This document shows positions 49,725 through 61,301 of a stretch of 64,000 bases of DNA, in pieces. The stretch comes from Colwellia sp. 75C3 (GTDB lineage: Bacteria; Pseudomonadota; Gammaproteobacteria; Enterobacterales; Alteromonadaceae): contig NZ_PJAU01000033.1 in the NCBI RefSeq assembly GCF_002836255.1, forward strand, positions 558,001 to 622,000, written 5' to 3'. Position numbers and translations under genes: made by a program. How positions within the stretch are numbered: the stretch's first letter is position 1; each line of letters begins with the position of its first letter. The notes beneath the pieces are model-generated. The model ran no database searches. It saw only the letters and a list, made by a program, of their open reading frames with translations, and had not been told where the DNA came from.

Positions 49725-51155
49725 ATGGCTTGGTTAACCGCGTTTAAAGATAAAAATATTGTTGTGCTAGGTGCCGGAATGACAGGTTTGTCATGCCTAC
49801 GTTTTTTGCACGCGCAAGGTTTGTCTTTTGCTGTTAATGATTCGCGTACGATGCCTTTTGAAAATACTAATGAACAAACTCAATACGAGCAAGACTACCC
49901 GAAAGCACAATTTGTTTTTGGCCAATGGCAACAAAGCTTAATTGCCAATGCTGATATTATTGTTGCCAGCCCAGGTATAGATTTAATCAGTGAGGGCATT
50001 GCTGCACTTATTTCAGCAAAGTGCCAAGTGATAGGGGATGTTGAGCTATTTTGCCTAGTTAATAATAGTCGTATTAACCCGATGAGTATGTTGGCAGTAA
50101 CAGGCTCAAATGGTAAGTCTACAGTAGTGTCACTATTAGCCTATTTAGGTAAAGTTATCGGCGGTAACGTCGCGTTGGCAGGTAATATCGGCGAGCCAAT
50201 TCTTGATTTGCTTCAACTAGAAAGTGCTGGCGATACTCAGCGAGCTAATCAGCCAGATACTGTTATTGTAGAACTCTCTAGTTTCCAGTTAGAAACGTTA
50301 ACTAGCATGCAAGCTATTGCCGCTACGGTACTTAATTTAAGTGATGACCACCTAGATAGACATAAGACATTAGCTAATTATCAGGCTATTAAGCAAAGTA
50401 TTTACCCACAGGCGAAAATAGCCGTAGTGAGTAGAGAAGATCAAGCAACTAATAGTTTAGTTACAGCACAAGAAACAATTTCTTTTGGTTTAAATAAACC
50501 AGAACAAGGGCATTTTGGTTTTAAAGACATTGATAACAAAAAGATGTTGATGTTTGGTGAGCAAGCGCTTATTTCAATCGATGAGTTACCGCTTGCAGGT
50601 ATGCATAATGCGCTCAATTATATGGCTGCGTTAGCCCTTGGTTACAGTGCGGGATGGTCATTAACTGCTATGACAGAAAATCTTGCCGGTTTTACGGGCT
50701 TAGCTCATCGCTGTCAACGCGTAGTGAGTGAAGATAATATTCAATGGATTAATGATTCTAAAGCGACCAATGTCGGTGCAACACTTGCCGCTATTACCGG
50801 TTTAGCTCCGACGCTCGCCGATAGCAATAAGTTAATCCTTATTGCTGGCGGCGACGGTAAAGGCGCTGATTTCTCACCGCTTAGAACAATATTCAACCGT
50901 GAAGTAAGCCAGTTAATTACCTTAGGTAAAGACGGTGCTGAAGTTGCTAACTTAGTTAGCGATGCTATTCAAGTTAACAGCCTTAGTGAGGCTGTAGCTC
51001 AAGCGAAGCAGATAGCCAAACCAGGTGATATGGTCTTACTTTCACCCGCTTGCGCAAGTATTGATATGTTCAAAAATTACATGGTTCGCGGTGAGCAATT
51101 TATTGCTGCAGTTGCTGCTTCGCTAGTAAAAGTTAAGGAGGATTCATGTCGTTAG
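49725..51155 (+). CDS. murD: UDP-MurNAc-L-Ala:D-glutamate ligase
   Basis: Cytosolic ligase that adds D-glutamate. The 476-residue protein has a Rossmann-like N-terminal UDP-binding domain ([15 protein letters not shown], about 13-27), the P loop GSNGKST (127-133), ELSSFQLET with the conserved Ser-Ser-Phe-Gln motif, and [12 protein letters not shown] in the C-terminal part. It follows mraY by 30 bases with AAGGT ahead of the ATG, and overlaps ftsW by ten bases. Confidence 0.96.
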   Translation: MAWLTAFKDKNIVVLGAGMTGLSCLRFLHAQGLSFAVNDSRTMPFENTNEQTQYEQDYPKAQFVFGQWQQSLIANADIIVASPGIDLISEGIAALISAKCQVIGDVELFCLVNNSRINPMSMLAVTGSNGKSTVVSLLAYLGKVIGGNVALAGNIGEPILDLLQLESAGDTQRANQPDTVIVELSSFQLETLTSMQAIAATVLNLSDDHLDRHKTLANYQAIKQSIYPQAKIAVVSREDQATNSLVTAQETISFGLNKPEQGHFGFKDIDNKKMLMFGEQALISIDELPLAGMHNALNYMAALALGYSAGWSLTAMTENLAGFTGLAHRCQRVVSEDNIQWINDSKATNVGATLAAITGLAPTLADSNKLILIAGGDGKGADFSPLRTIFNREVSQLITLGKDGAEVANLVSDAIQVNSLSEAVAQAKQIAKPGDMVLLSPACASIDMFKNYMVRGEQFIAAVAASLVKVKEDSCR

Positions 51156-52447
51156 AAAAAACCATGACCTTCGCAAAAACAATGTCTTTAGAAACAACGC
51201 AAGCAATAACAAAAACGCTAGCACAAGTGACAGTACCACCGTTACCTGAGTGGATTAACCGTTATATGACGGGTTCCAATCAATATGGTACAAACGCTTT
51301 TGATCGAAGCCTTATTGTTTTGGGACTGATCATGTATATGGTTGGTTTAGTCATGGTAGCCTCTTCCTCTATACCGGTAGCTGAACGCTTATTTAACAAT
51401 CCTTTTCATTTTGTTATTCGTCACGGTATCTATATTGGCTTAAGCCTTGCCATAGCAGGAGTAGCCTTACAAATCCCGATGTCTTGGTGGCATAAAAATA
51501 GTAGTTATTTATTAGGCTTTGCCATCGTATTACTTGTTACCGTATTGCTAATAGGCCGCTCAGTAAATGGTTCGACTCGTTGGATAGTGCTCGGCCCAAT
51601 AACGGTGCAAGCGGCAGAGCCAGCAAAATTATTTTTCTTTTGTTATTTAGCAGCCTATTTAGTACGTCGCCGCGAGCAAGTAATGGAGAACATGAAAGGT
51701 TTTATTAAGCCGTTAATTGTTTTTGGTGTTATGGCTGTTTTATTATTATTACAGCCAGATTTAGGTACAGTTATCGTGATGTTTGTTACCACGTTTGGCT
51801 TATTATTTTTAGCCGGCGCTAAGTTATGGCAGTTTATTGCTATGTCTTCAGTTGGTGGGATTTCATTAGGCATGCTTGCTTACTTTGAACCTTATCGTTG
51901 GCGACGAGTGACCAGTTTCTTAGACCCATGGCAAGACCCTTTTGGAAGTGGTTATCAGCTAACACAATCATTAATGGCCTATGGTCGTGGTGAGGTGTTA
52001 GGACAGGGCTTAGGAAACAGCATACAAAAACTAGAATATTTACCAGAAGCACATACCGATTTTGTTATGGCTGTTTTGGCCGAAGAATTCGGCTTTGTTG
52101 GTATAAGTGTAGTATTGCTACTCAGTATGACGTTGGTGTACAAGGCACTTATTTTAGGGCGCTATGCACTTGCTAAAGAAAAATATTTTGAAGGTTTCCT
52201 CGCTTACGCTATCGGTATTTGGATGTGTTTTCAGGCAGCCGTAAATATCGGTGCTAGTGCCGGCATTGTACCGACCAAAGGATTAACTATGCCACTGATT
52301 AGTTATGGTGGCAGTTCGATGATAGTAATGACTTTAGCGCTTGTGCTGTTAATACGCATTGACCATGAGATTAGATTACAGAGCATTCAGGCGACTAGTT
52401 CGAAAAGAAATAGTAATAAAAGTGCTAGCAAAAGTGGTGATAAATAA
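51146..52447 (+). CDS. ftsW: Septal lipid II polymerase FtsW
   Basis: SEDS-family glycosyltransferase, partner of FtsI in septal peptidoglycan polymerisation. The 433-residue protein has about ten transmembrane helices, with an extended N-terminal cytosolic region (about 50 residues). Family features include [25 protein letters not shown] with the catalytic-region aspartate, [16 protein letters not shown] and [14 protein letters not shown]. The start is well supported by AAGGAGG (51135-51141). The gene overlaps murD upstream and shares one base with murG downstream. Confidence 0.96.
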   Translation: MSLEKTMTFAKTMSLETTQAITKTLAQVTVPPLPEWINRYMTGSNQYGTNAFDRSLIVLGLIMYMVGLVMVASSSIPVAERLFNNPFHFVIRHGIYIGLSLAIAGVALQIPMSWWHKNSSYLLGFAIVLLVTVLLIGRSVNGSTRWIVLGPITVQAAEPAKLFFFCYLAAYLVRRREQVMENMKGFIKPLIVFGVMAVLLLLQPDLGTVIVMFVTTFGLLFLAGAKLWQFIAMSSVGGISLGMLAYFEPYRWRRVTSFLDPWQDPFGSGYQLTQSLMAYGRGEVLGQGLGNSIQKLEYLPEAHTDFVMAVLAEEFGFVGISVVLLLSMTLVYKALILGRYALAKEKYFEGFLAYAIGIWMCFQAAVNIGASAGIVPTKGLTMPLISYGGSSMIVMTLALVLLIRIDHEIRLQSIQATSSKRNSNKSASKSGDK

Positions 52448-53619
52448 TGGCCGTTAGCCGTAACCCAAGTAATAGCCAAGATAATAAAGGCAAATCACCA
52501 ACCTTGTTAGTTATGGCGGGCGGTACTGGTGGACATATATTTCCAGGTATTGCGGTTGCAGATGAGCTTAAAGCGCTAGGTTGGAATATCCATTGGCTAG
52601 GAACCGCCGATCGTATGGAAGCTCGTATTGTTCCTGAGCATGGTTATGATATTTCTTTTATTAGTATAAGTGGTCTACGTGGCAAAAAATTAGTGGCAAT
52701 GTTTGTTATGCCTTTTAAATTGTTACGGTCGCTGATTCAAGCTAGACGTGTTATCAAAAGAGTGAAACCTGATGTTGTTTTAGGCATGGGTGGTTATGCC
52801 AGTGCACCGGGTGGTTTAGCTGCATGGCTAAGTAAAATACCGCTCATTGTGCATGAGCAAAATGCAGCAGCAGGATTAAGCAATCGATTATTAGCACGCA
52901 TTGCCAACAAGATATGCTGCGCTTTCCCTAATGCATTTGCGAGTGGAATTGATGCCGAAGTTGTAGGTAACCCTTTACGAGCGTCAATTGGTCAACAAGG
53001 TTCGTTATCTACTTTGGCTGAAGAGCATAAGACCTGTAAGAATATATTAGTTGTCGGTGGCAGTCTTGGTGCACAAGTTTTAAATAAAGTGATGCCGAGT
53101 AGTTTTGCTCATTTAGTGAGTGTCGATGAGAACTTTTCTATTTGGCATCAAACAGGTGAAGGCAAAAAAGAGCAAGTCATCGCATCGTATTCAGAGCATA
53201 GTCTGGCAATGGATAAGATTAAAGTCAGCGAGTTTATAAAGGATATGGCCACAGCATATCAGTGGGCTGATATTGTTATTTGTCGTGCGGGAGCCTTAAC
53301 TGTTTCAGAGTTAGCGATGGCAGCAAAGCCAGCTATTTTTGTACCACTACCCCATGCGGTTGATGATCATCAAACAAAAAATGCGCTTTATCTGGTTAAA
53401 CGTGAAGCGGCAAAGTTGTTACCACAGAATAAATTAAATAAAGAGAGTATCACGGCGTTAATTACCGAGCTATTTGAGCGACCTGAAACTTTAGCGAATA
53501 TGGCTAAAGCTTCTTATGGCGCTGCAAACCGTGATGCAAGTATGAAAGTAGCAAAATTGTGTCAACAGCTTTCACAAGTTAATAGCGCAAAACTTAGAAA
53601 TAACGAAGAGAAAATATGA
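52447..53619 (+). CDS. murG: UDP-GlcNAc:lipid I N-acetylglucosaminyltransferase
   Basis: Peripheral inner-membrane GT-B transferase that converts lipid I to lipid II. The 390-residue protein has the glycine loop GGTGGHIFP (25-33), GGYASAPGG (115-123), [12 protein letters not shown] starting at 136, and the C-terminal donor-binding [11 protein letters not shown]. It is about 35 residues longer than E. coli MurG, from a polar N-terminal extension and a longer C-terminus. Its ATG uses the last base of the ftsW stop, and murC starts four bases inside its end. Confidence 0.95.
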   Translation: MAVSRNPSNSQDNKGKSPTLLVMAGGTGGHIFPGIAVADELKALGWNIHWLGTADRMEARIVPEHGYDISFISISGLRGKKLVAMFVMPFKLLRSLIQARRVIKRVKPDVVLGMGGYASAPGGLAAWLSKIPLIVHEQNAAAGLSNRLLARIANKICCAFPNAFASGIDAEVVGNPLRASIGQQGSLSTLAEEHKTCKNILVVGGSLGAQVLNKVMPSSFAHLVSVDENFSIWHQTGEGKKEQVIASYSEHSLAMDKIKVSEFIKDMATAYQWADIVICRAGALTVSELAMAAKPAIFVPLPHAVDDHQTKNALYLVKREAAKLLPQNKLNKESITALITELFERPETLANMAKASYGAANRDASMKVAKLCQQLSQVNSAKLRNNEEKI

Positions 53620-55115
53620 TTAAGCAAACTCACTCAAGTACTGATTCAAGTAAATTTTCCAACTCACCCGCAGCTCAAGTACCTGAAATGCGTCGAGTAA
53701 AACGTATACACTTTGTTGGCATAGGTGGTGCTGGCATGGGCGGGATTGCTGAGGTATTGCTTAATGAAGGTTATCAAATTTCAGGTTCAGATATTGGTGA
53801 AAACCAAGTAGTTAAACGTTTAACTGCGTTGGGTGCAAACATTGTCATAGGTCACCAGAAAGAGAATGTAGCCCAGGCGAGCGTTATTGTTGTATCTACT
53901 GCAATAAATAGTGATAACCCTGAGCTTGTTGAAGCAAAGCGATTACGTATACCTGTAGTTAGACGCGCTGAAATGTTGGCTGAGTTAATGCGTTTTCGCC
54001 ACGGTATAGCTATTGCGGGGACACACGGAAAAACAACGACAACGAGCTTAATTGCTAGCATTTTTGCTCAAGGGCAATTAGACCCTACGTTTGTTATCGG
54101 CGGTCTACTTAATAGCGCGGGCACGAATGCAAGGTTAGGCAGTAGTCGATATTTGGTCGCGGAAGCGGATGAAAGTGATGCATCATTTTTACACTTGCAA
54201 CCTATGGTCTCAGTTATCACCAATATCGATGAAGATCATATGGAAACTTATCAAGGTGATTTTGAAAAGCTCAAAGACACTTACATCGAATTTTTACATA
54301 ACTTACCATTTTATGGTTTAGCGGTGGTATGTATCGATAATCCGGTAGTACGTGAATTATTACCACGCATTAGTAGACAAGTGATCACCTATGGTTTCTC
54401 CGAAGATGCCGATGTAAGAGCGGTAAATTATCAACAAGAGGGTGGCGTTAGTCATTTCACCGTAGAAGTAGCAGGGCAAGAACCTCTTGATATGAGTGTA
54501 AACCTACCAGGTCAGCACAATGTACTAAATGCATTAGCTGGTGTAGCCGTTGCCAAAGACGAAGGGGTTAGTGATGACGCTATTTGTCAGGCATTAACTG
54601 AGTTTGAAGGTATTGGCAGACGTTTTGAGCAGTTAGCTACTTTAACAACTGATGCTGGAGAGATGGTGTTGGTGGACGATTATGGCCATCATCCAAGTGA
54701 AGTGAAAGCGACTATATTGGCCATGCGTCAAGGTTGGCCTGAGAAACGATTAGTAATGGTTTTCCAACCGCATCGTTATTCTCGAACCCGCGATTTATAT
54801 GAAGACTTTGTTGAAGTACTTTCTGAAGTTGATTGCCTATTTTTACTTGACGTTTATGCGGCAGGCGAAACACCAATCCCGTCAGCAGATAGCAAAAGTT
54901 TAGCGCGCTCAATTCGTCAACGTGGCCAAATAGAACCAGTTTACGTCAGCGATGTAGATAAGTTAGCGCAATTATTAGCGACTCAGTTACAAGATAACGA
55001 CATGGTTATAACCCAAGGCGCAGGTAGCATCGGCGCGGTAGCACGTAACTTAGCGGATCATAGCTTATTGCAGATTGACTCTGCTGTTCAATCTACTGTT
55101 AAAGGTGACAAGTAA
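53616..55115 (+). CDS. murC: UDP-MurNAc:L-alanine ligase
   Basis: First Mur ligase, attaching L-alanine to UDP-MurNAc. The 499-residue protein has the N-terminal [18 protein letters not shown] (31-48), the P loop GTHGKTTT (135-142), the [10 protein letters not shown] block and [13 protein letters not shown] of the C-terminal domain, which separates MurC from Mpl in this context. It overlaps murG by four bases and shares one base with ddl. Confidence 0.96.
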   Translation: MIKQTHSSTDSSKFSNSPAAQVPEMRRVKRIHFVGIGGAGMGGIAEVLLNEGYQISGSDIGENQVVKRLTALGANIVIGHQKENVAQASVIVVSTAINSDNPELVEAKRLRIPVVRRAEMLAELMRFRHGIAIAGTHGKTTTTSLIASIFAQGQLDPTFVIGGLLNSAGTNARLGSSRYLVAEADESDASFLHLQPMVSVITNIDEDHMETYQGDFEKLKDTYIEFLHNLPFYGLAVVCIDNPVVRELLPRISRQVITYGFSEDADVRAVNYQQEGGVSHFTVEVAGQEPLDMSVNLPGQHNVLNALAGVAVAKDEGVSDDAICQALTEFEGIGRRFEQLATLTTDAGEMVLVDDYGHHPSEVKATILAMRQGWPEKRLVMVFQPHRYSRTRDLYEDFVEVLSEVDCLFLLDVYAAGETPIPSADSKSLARSIRQRGQIEPVYVSDVDKLAQLLATQLQDNDMVITQGAGSIGAVARNLADHSLLQIDSAVQSTVKGDK

Positions 55116-56080
55116 TGAGCAGTAGCTTGGAATTATCAATGGCGAGTTCACTTGCATTGCTAAAGCAAGAGAAAATCGCTGTGCTTTATGGCGGCAATTC
55201 AGCAGAGCGTGAAGTATCGCTCAACTCAGGGCAGGCTATTGCCAAAGGCTTAGAAGTTGCTGGTTTTGATGTTGTGCTGATTGACACTAAAACTGTGCCA
55301 TTAACTGATTTATTGATTAAGAAAGTAAACAGAGTTTTTATTGCCCTACACGGTAGAGGTGGTGAAGATGGTTGTTTGCAGGGAGCGCTTGAGTATTTAA
55401 ATATACCCTATACAGGCTCAAATGTTTTAGGTTCATCGCTTTCCATGGATAAAGTACGCAGTAAGCAAATATTTAAAGCATGTGACTTACCAACTGCACC
55501 TTTTACTGTTGTTAATAAAGCCGATTTTGAAAACTTATCGCTAGCTTCTATCCTTGCTGATTTAGGCGGTAGGATAATGGTAAAACCAGCCAATGAAGGT
55601 TCAAGTATTGGTATGGCGCAGGCGCAGACAGTTGAACAGCTGAGAAATGCATTAATTGAAGCCTTTGGTTTTGATACACAAGTATTACTTGAAGCTTGGA
55701 TAGATGGACCAGAATATACCGTTGCCATTTTAGGTGATAAGGCTTTACCTGCAATTCATATGGAAACACCACGTGAATTTTATGATTATGAAGCAAAATA
55801 TCAATCAAGCAGTACACAGTATCATTGCCCATGTGGGTTAAGTGAATCTGAAGAAAATGACATAAAATCGCTGTCTGTTAAAGCATTCAATGCAACCGGC
55901 GCTCAGGGCTGGGGACGCGTTGATATTATGCGCAATAGTACTGGCGAATGGCAAATATTAGAAGTTAATACAGTACCTGGCATGACGGAAACGTCATTAG
56001 TGCCTAAAGCCGCGAATGTATACGGATTGAATTTCAGTGAATTAGTGACACAAATCTTACTACTTAGTGTCAAAGGGTAA
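55115..56080 (+). CDS. ddlB: D-alanine:D-alanine ligase
   Basis: ATP-grasp enzyme that makes D-Ala-D-Ala for MurF. The 321-residue protein has [17 protein letters not shown] near the N-terminus, [17 protein letters not shown], the [13 protein letters not shown] loop and the C-terminal metal-binding [18 protein letters not shown]. Its place between murC and ftsQ corresponds to ddlB of E. coli. It starts on the last base of the murC stop. Confidence 0.95.
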   Translation: MSSSLELSMASSLALLKQEKIAVLYGGNSAEREVSLNSGQAIAKGLEVAGFDVVLIDTKTVPLTDLLIKKVNRVFIALHGRGGEDGCLQGALEYLNIPYTGSNVLGSSLSMDKVRSKQIFKACDLPTAPFTVVNKADFENLSLASILADLGGRIMVKPANEGSSIGMAQAQTVEQLRNALIEAFGFDTQVLLEAWIDGPEYTVAILGDKALPAIHMETPREFYDYEAKYQSSSTQYHCPCGLSESEENDIKSLSVKAFNATGAQGWGRVDIMRNSTGEWQILEVNTVPGMTETSLVPKAANVYGLNFSELVTQILLLSVKG

Positions 56081-56090
56081 GACAAAGGCT

Positions 56091-56981
56091 ATGGCGAGTA
56101 AGCAACAAAAAAAAGATAAAAAATTAAATCAACAAGGCCAACAAAGTACTTTGTCTTTTGGCTTGGGATTAGTCTTTTTTGTTGTAGTGTTGTTCAGCTT
56201 AATAACAATTAGTTGGTGGCTTACTCAGCACTTTGTTGGCCAGGAAAGTGCACCGGTAACGTCAATCGTCATTTCAGGTGAAATGCCTTATAGCGAGCGG
56301 AGCGACATTATCAATGCCATTGATCAGATTGATATGGGCAATTTCTTTCAGGTAGATGTAAATGAAGTCCAAGATCATGTACTCGCTTTACCTTGGGTTT
56401 ATTCGGTAGCGGTTAGAAAACAGTGGCCAAATGAATTAAAGATATATGTGGTTGATCAAAGTCCGGTGGCATTATGGAACGGAAACTTTTTAATCAATCA
56501 ACTAGGGCTAGTTTTTCAGGCGGATATTGAGCGTATTAATCATTACCTGCCAAACTTCTTTGGACCTGAAGGGACTGAGATAATAGCACTAAAAAATTAC
56601 AGAGATCTCAATGCGTTACTAGATTTTAAAGCGCTAGCAATTGATGAGTTAATATTGAGTGAACGCTTCTCTTGGCAGTTAACCTTGAATGATGGTGTGA
56701 CGCTTAATTTAGGTCGAGAAGAGAGAGTTGAACGTATCCAACGATTTATGGACGTTTATCCAATAATAAAAGCACAACTAAAAGCAAAAATAATTGCGGA
56801 AAAACAGAAAAATCAGGCGGTTGATTACATCGATTTGCGGTATGATACGGGATTGGCTGTTGGTTGGAAAACAGTAGATAAAATTACATTGATAAAATTG
56901 AAAAAAAATAACAATAAAAATCATCTAAAACTAGTGCCGAATATAAGCACAATCAGTGAAGAGTTTACGTTAAATGTCTAA
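56091..56981 (+). CDS. ftsQ: Cell division protein FtsQ
   Basis: Bitopic inner-membrane division protein that organises the FtsQLB complex. From the ATG at 56091 the product has 296 residues: a basic cytosolic tail (about 1-20), a transmembrane helix (about 23-44), a POTRA domain starting near VTSIVISGEMPYSERS, and the beta domain. A GTG 24 bases upstream inside ddlB is in frame but has no ribosome binding site. The last eight bases overlap ftsA. Confidence 0.93.
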   Translation: MASKQQKKDKKLNQQGQQSTLSFGLGLVFFVVVLFSLITISWWLTQHFVGQESAPVTSIVISGEMPYSERSDIINAIDQIDMGNFFQVDVNEVQDHVLALPWVYSVAVRKQWPNELKIYVVDQSPVALWNGNFLINQLGLVFQADIERINHYLPNFFGPEGTEIIALKNYRDLNALLDFKALAIDELILSERFSWQLTLNDGVTLNLGREERVERIQRFMDVYPIIKAQLKAKIIAEKQKNQAVDYIDLRYDTGLAVGWKTVDKITLIKLKKNNNKNHLKLVPNISTISEEFTLNV

Positions 56982-58209
56982 AGCAGCAGAAAGAAAGTTA
57001 GTGGTCGGCCTTGATATAGGCACCTCCAAAATATCTGTCGCAGTAGGGGAGATCACGCCAGACAACCAGTTAAGTATTATTGGTGTTGGTAATCAACCTG
57101 CTCGCGGTATGGATAAAGGTGGTGTAAATGATTTGAATCTAGTTATTCAAGCAATTCAACGCGCCATCAATGAAGCTGAATTAATGGCTGATTGTCAAAT
57201 AAGCTCAATTTATTTAGGCATATCTGGCAAGCATATCAGTTGCCAGAATGAAAATGGCATGGTGCCAATTAATGATAAAGAAGTCATTCAAGAAGACATA
57301 GACAACGTTATTCATACCGCACGTTCGGTTCCTATTTCAGCTGAACGTCGTATGTTGCATGTACTGCCTCAAGAATTCAGTATTGATTGTCAAGACGGTA
57401 TTAAAAGCCCAATTGGTATGTCTGGCGTACGTATGGAAGCAAAAGTACATATCGTAACTTGTGCCAATGATATGGCTAAAAATTTAGTTAAATGTGTTGA
57501 ACGCTGTGATTTAACCGCTGACCAATTGATTTTTTCAGCGCTGGCGTCAAGCTATGCCGTGTTAACTGATGATGAAAAAGAGTTAGGTGTGTGTGTTGTT
57601 GATATGGGCGCAGGCACCATGGATATCTCAGTGTTTACTGGTGGTACTTTACGTCACACCGCGGTAATACCTGTAGCAGGTAACCAGGTGACCAGTGATA
57701 TCTCTAAAATATTTAGAACACCACTAAGCCATGCTGAAGATATTAAGGTGCAGTATGCCTGCGCTTTAAAAGAATTGGTTAGTATGGAAGATAGCATTGA
57801 TGTACCGAGTGTTGGTGGTCGTCCTGCTCGCTCAATGTCGCGTCATACTTTATGTGAAGTGGTTGAGCCAAGATATCAAGAATTGTTCGAGCTAATTCAA
57901 GATGAAATTAGAGAGTCAGGTTTAGAAGATCAAATTGCTGCTGGTTATGTATTAACGGGTGGTACGGCGAAAATGGAAGGTGTACTTGAATTTGCAGAAG
58001 AAATTTTTCAAATGCCAGTTCGTATTGCCAATCCATTGTCCGTACAAGGGTTAAAAGAATATGTAAATGACCCTAGTTACGCAACCGTTGTTGGCCTTTT
58101 GCATTATGGTATGCAGGCGACAAGTGAAGTAGAGAGTGTTAAAAGCAAGCGTGAAAGTGTTGGCGATATTTGGTCAAGGATACATGCTTGGTTTAAAGGC
58201 GAATTCTAA
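56974..58209 (+). CDS. ftsA: Cell division protein FtsA
   Basis: Actin-like protein that tethers FtsZ to the membrane and recruits later division proteins. The 411-residue protein has the phosphate-1 loop VVGLDIGTSKISVAVGE (about 10-26), the phosphate-2 block VVDMGAGTMDISVF and the adenosine motif YVLTGGTAKMEGV. Its C-terminus, DIWSRIHAWFKGEF, is the amphipathic membrane-targeting helix. It overlaps ftsQ and is followed by a 123-base gap that may contain an ftsZ promoter. Confidence 0.97.
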   Translation: MSKAAERKLVVGLDIGTSKISVAVGEITPDNQLSIIGVGNQPARGMDKGGVNDLNLVIQAIQRAINEAELMADCQISSIYLGISGKHISCQNENGMVPINDKEVIQEDIDNVIHTARSVPISAERRMLHVLPQEFSIDCQDGIKSPIGMSGVRMEAKVHIVTCANDMAKNLVKCVERCDLTADQLIFSALASSYAVLTDDEKELGVCVVDMGAGTMDISVFTGGTLRHTAVIPVAGNQVTSDISKIFRTPLSHAEDIKVQYACALKELVSMEDSIDVPSVGGRPARSMSRHTLCEVVEPRYQELFELIQDEIRESGLEDQIAAGYVLTGGTAKMEGVLEFAEEIFQMPVRIANPLSVQGLKEYVNDPSYATVVGLLHYGMQATSEVESVKSKRESVGDIWSRIHAWFKGEF

Positions 58210-58332
58210 AAAATTGTATTGTGAGCTGTTAAATGGAAATAACAGTTATCTCGAGTTGTCGTTAATAAAGTAATATTTAACAACAGTTTATTAAGTATTT
58301 TAAGTTATTGTAAGTAAAACGGAGAGAGAAAT

Positions 58333-59493
58333 ATGTTTGAATTAATGGAAGACCATAGCGAAGAAGCAACAATTAAAGTTATCGGTGTTGGTGGCGGTGG
58401 TGGTAATGCTGTAGAGCACATGGTTTCACAAACAATTGAAGGGGTAGAGTTTGTTACGGCAAACACTGATTCTCAAGCGTTACGTAATTCTTCAGCTAAT
58501 GTTACTTTGCAACTTGGCGCAGATGTCACTAAAGGATTAGGCGCTGGCGCTAACCCTGAAATTGGCCGTTGTGCAGCTGAAGAAGACAGAGAAACAATTA
58601 AGCAAGCCTTACAAGGTGCCGATATGATCTTTATCGCTGCTGGTATGGGCGGTGGTACAGGTACTGGTGCAGCACCTGTAGTTGCTGAAATTGCTAAAGA
58701 AATGGGTATTTTAACGGTTGCTGTAGTAACAAAGCCGTTCCCATTTGAAGGTAAAAAGAGAATGAACTATGCCGATCAAGGCATTGAGTTTTTATCTAAA
58801 AGTGTTGATTCACTTATTACTATTCCGAATGAAAAATTATTAAAAGTACTTGGCCCAGGAACAAGTTTATTGGATGCCTTTAAAGCGGCAAATAATGTAC
58901 TTCTTGGCGCAGTGCAAGGTATTGCAGAGCTAATTACTCGTCCAGGTTTAATCAACGTCGATTTTGCCGATGTGAAAACGGTAATGTCTGAAATGGGTAC
59001 TGCCATGATGGGCTCAGGTACTGCTTCGGGTGATGATAGAGCACAAGAAGCGGCTGATGCAGCCATTTCAAGTCCTTTATTAGAAGATGTAGATTTAGCC
59101 GGAGCACGCGGTATTTTAGTTAACATTACGGCAGGCATGGATATTAGTATCGATGAGTTTGAAACTGTTGGTAATGCAGTAAAAGCCTTTGCTTCTGAGA
59201 ATGCAACGGTTGTCGTCGGTGCTGTCATTGATATGGATATGACAGATGAACTTCGTGTTACGGTTGTTGCTACGGGTATTGGCGCTGAAAGTAAACCTGA
59301 TATTACTTTAGTTAACCCAATGCCAATGGCAGAGCCAAAAGTTGTCGGTGGTGATTATACGCCAGCTGCACCACAGGTAAATGTTGCTACTGAAGCTGTA
59401 GCCATGACTGATAGTAATGCGCAAAAAGTTGCGGCAACGGACTTAGATACTTATTTAGATATCCCGGCATTTTTACGTAAACAAGCTGACTAA
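58333..59493 (+). CDS. ftsZ: Cell division GTPase FtsZ
   Basis: Tubulin-like GTPase that forms the division ring. The 386-residue protein has the tubulin signature GGGTGTG (106-112), the NTDSQAL nucleotide region (44-50), and ends with the conserved C-terminal peptide LDIPAFLRKQAD, which binds FtsA and ZipA and is nearly the same as in E. coli. The linker before it is fairly short. A strong GGAGAGAG ribosome binding site precedes the ATG. Confidence 0.98.
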   Translation: MFELMEDHSEEATIKVIGVGGGGGNAVEHMVSQTIEGVEFVTANTDSQALRNSSANVTLQLGADVTKGLGAGANPEIGRCAAEEDRETIKQALQGADMIFIAAGMGGGTGTGAAPVVAEIAKEMGILTVAVVTKPFPFEGKKRMNYADQGIEFLSKSVDSLITIPNEKLLKVLGPGTSLLDAFKAANNVLLGAVQGIAELITRPGLINVDFADVKTVMSEMGTAMMGSGTASGDDRAQEAADAAISSPLLEDVDLAGARGILVNITAGMDISIDEFETVGNAVKAFASENATVVVGAVIDMDMTDELRVTVVATGIGAESKPDITLVNPMPMAEPKVVGGDYTPAAPQVNVATEAVAMTDSNAQKVAATDLDTYLDIPAFLRKQAD

Positions 59494-59686
59494 CTATAAT
59501 TCAATTGATATCAATTAACTCAGGCTGTTATTGGTATTTTTGATTTTAGTGCTTTTTTTTGATATATTATGCGCCGATTAAAGTGCTGTGAGTGAATTAT
59601 TCTATATGACTTAAAAAGTTAAATAGGATATTTACTAGAGCAATTGCATTTATTAACATATAAAAAGCAAGGTAAGCGAGGCTGAT

Positions 59687-60604
59687 ATGATTAAGCAACG
59701 TACATTAAAAACGAGTGTTTCAACCGTAGGTGTTGGATTACATAAAGGTGAAAAAGTGCAGGTTACTCTCCGTCCTGCACCAGCAAACACCGGTATTGTG
59801 TTCCGTCGTATTGATCTTGACCCTGTGGTCGAAATCAAAGCGACGCCTGAAGCCGTGGGTGAAACAACGTTATGTACCTGTTTGGTTAATGAACAGCAGG
59901 TGAAGGTATCAACTGTTGAGCACTTACTCTCAGCAGTTGCCGGTTTAGGTATCGATAATTTGTTTGTTGATGTTGACTCTGCTGAGATTCCGATCATGGA
60001 TGGCAGTGCTTTACCTTTCGTTTATTTAATTCAATCGGTTGGTATCGAGACATTAAATGCCCCTAAGCGCTTTTTACGTATTAAAAAGCCAATCCGTGTT
60101 GAAGAAGGTGATAAATGGGCAGAGTTACTGCCTTACGAAGGTTTTAGAGTCAATTTTTCTATTGAGTTTGAACACCCTGTTATCGAAAAAACTTGTCAAA
60201 CGATGAGCATGGACTTTTCTAGTTGCTCGTTTATTAAAGAAATTAGTCGTGCTCGAACGTTTGGCTTTATGAAAGATATTGAATTTTTACGCTCTCATAA
60301 TTTAGCCTTAGGTGGCAGTTTAGAAAACGCGATAGTACTTGATAATTATCGTATGCTAAATAAAAATGAATTACGTTATGATGATGAATTTGTAAAACAT
60401 AAGATACTAGATGCAATTGGCGATCTTTATATGTGTAGTGCAAGTATTTTAGGTGAGTTGAACGCCTTTAAATCTGGACATGGTTTAAATAACTTATTAT
60501 TAAGAGAAGTTTTTAAACAGACTGATTCATGGGAATGGGTAACATATGAAGGTGATAAAACCTCACCAATTGAATACCAGGAAATAAATGCTGCGGCATT
60601 TTAA
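59687..60604 (+). CDS. lpxC: UDP-3-O-acyl-N-acetylglucosamine deacetylase
   Basis: Zinc enzyme of the committed step of lipid A synthesis, in the cytosol. The 305-residue protein has all key residues at E. coli numbering: zinc ligands H79 (STVEHLLSA), H238 and D242 ([10 protein letters not shown]), and the catalytic H265 (GHGLNN). It closes the dcw cluster after ftsZ, 193 bases downstream, in the usual order. It is convergent with dciA. Confidence 0.97.
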   Translation: MIKQRTLKTSVSTVGVGLHKGEKVQVTLRPAPANTGIVFRRIDLDPVVEIKATPEAVGETTLCTCLVNEQQVKVSTVEHLLSAVAGLGIDNLFVDVDSAEIPIMDGSALPFVYLIQSVGIETLNAPKRFLRIKKPIRVEEGDKWAELLPYEGFRVNFSIEFEHPVIEKTCQTMSMDFSSCSFIKEISRARTFGFMKDIEFLRSHNLALGGSLENAIVLDNYRMLNKNELRYDDEFVKHKILDAIGDLYMCSASILGELNAFKSGHGLNNLLLREVFKQTDSWEWVTYEGDKTSPIEYQEINAAAF

Positions 60605-60643
60605 TCTTTCCAATATTCTTAGAAGTGCGAACATTAAGAACGT

Positions 60644-60680
60644 TTAATTCATGTTTAAATAGAGTTTAAACATGAATTAA
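60644..60680. terminator. AT-only-rich perfect hairpin between lpxC and dciA
   Basis: TTAATTCATGTTTAAA (60644-60659) pairs perfectly over 16 bases with its complement (60665-60680) around TAGAG. It lies between convergent genes, where a bidirectional terminator is expected, but there is no T tract and the stem is AT-rich, so it may act differently. Confidence 0.45.
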
Positions 60681-60725
60681 CCACAGTGAACGCATGCTTC
60701 AATTGATTAACTTATATCTGTCAGC

Positions 60726-61232
60726 TTATTTTCTTCCTGCGACTCTCGCTAATTTCTCAAGCTTTTCCTTTAGACCTTTAGGGGCATTCTTCGCTATATC
60801 AAGAAACTGCTTTGCGGTTTTTTCATTTACTACGGCATTATTTTTTGGTGCAACGGCTTTAGCAAATTGTAAAAGATCTGATCTTGTTTTTTCGGTAACT
60901 TGATGGCGCTGCTGACGGAAGCCTTGCGGGTTAACTTTGATTTCTATTTTTTTAAAAGTACCATCAGTACTGGTTGTTAATGCGTTACAGATGGTATTAC
61001 GTTCAAACTGTAATCTTTGCCCCCAAACCGGAGATTTCACTTCTATAATTAAGGTGTCATGTCGGCAATTTGCAATATGCCAAGCATCTTCTGGTAAATC
61101 AGGACAAATTTTTCGTACAATGTCCGCCAAAATAGTCAAAGAGTTGGTTTTTGTTTGAATATGTGCCAAAGTGCCTGTCGTTGTTTGCAATAGGGCTGAC
61201 ATATTAATAGGGACTTTTGATTTTCTAGCCAT
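60726..61232 (-). CDS. dciA: DciA-type replicative helicase loader (DUF721)
   Basis: DciA proteins bind DnaB and help load it at the origin in bacteria that lack DnaC. This 168-residue protein has the N-terminal KH-like DUF721 domain (about 30-110, with CRHDTLIIEVKSPVWGQRLQFER) and a variable basic C-terminal tail. A DUF721 gene beside lpxC and secA is also known from Pseudomonas and Vibrio, which supports orthology. The ATG at 61232 is chosen, with GGTG eight bases ahead; a TTG or GTG slightly upstream is possible. It is divergent from the M23 peptidase gene. Confidence 0.85.
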   Translation of the reverse strand: MARKSKVPINMSALLQTTTGTLAHIQTKTNSLTILADIVRKICPDLPEDAWHIANCRHDTLIIEVKSPVWGQRLQFERNTICNALTTSTDGTFKKIEIKVNPQGFRQQRHQVTEKTRSDLLQFAKAVAPKNNAVVNEKTAKQFLDIAKNAPKGLKEKLEKLARVAGRK

Positions 61233-61301
61233 TGTTGTCACCAAAAATTAGCAAAATTCAGTAATAAAACTGACTGAATAAATTAACCGAAATAGATATC
61301 T

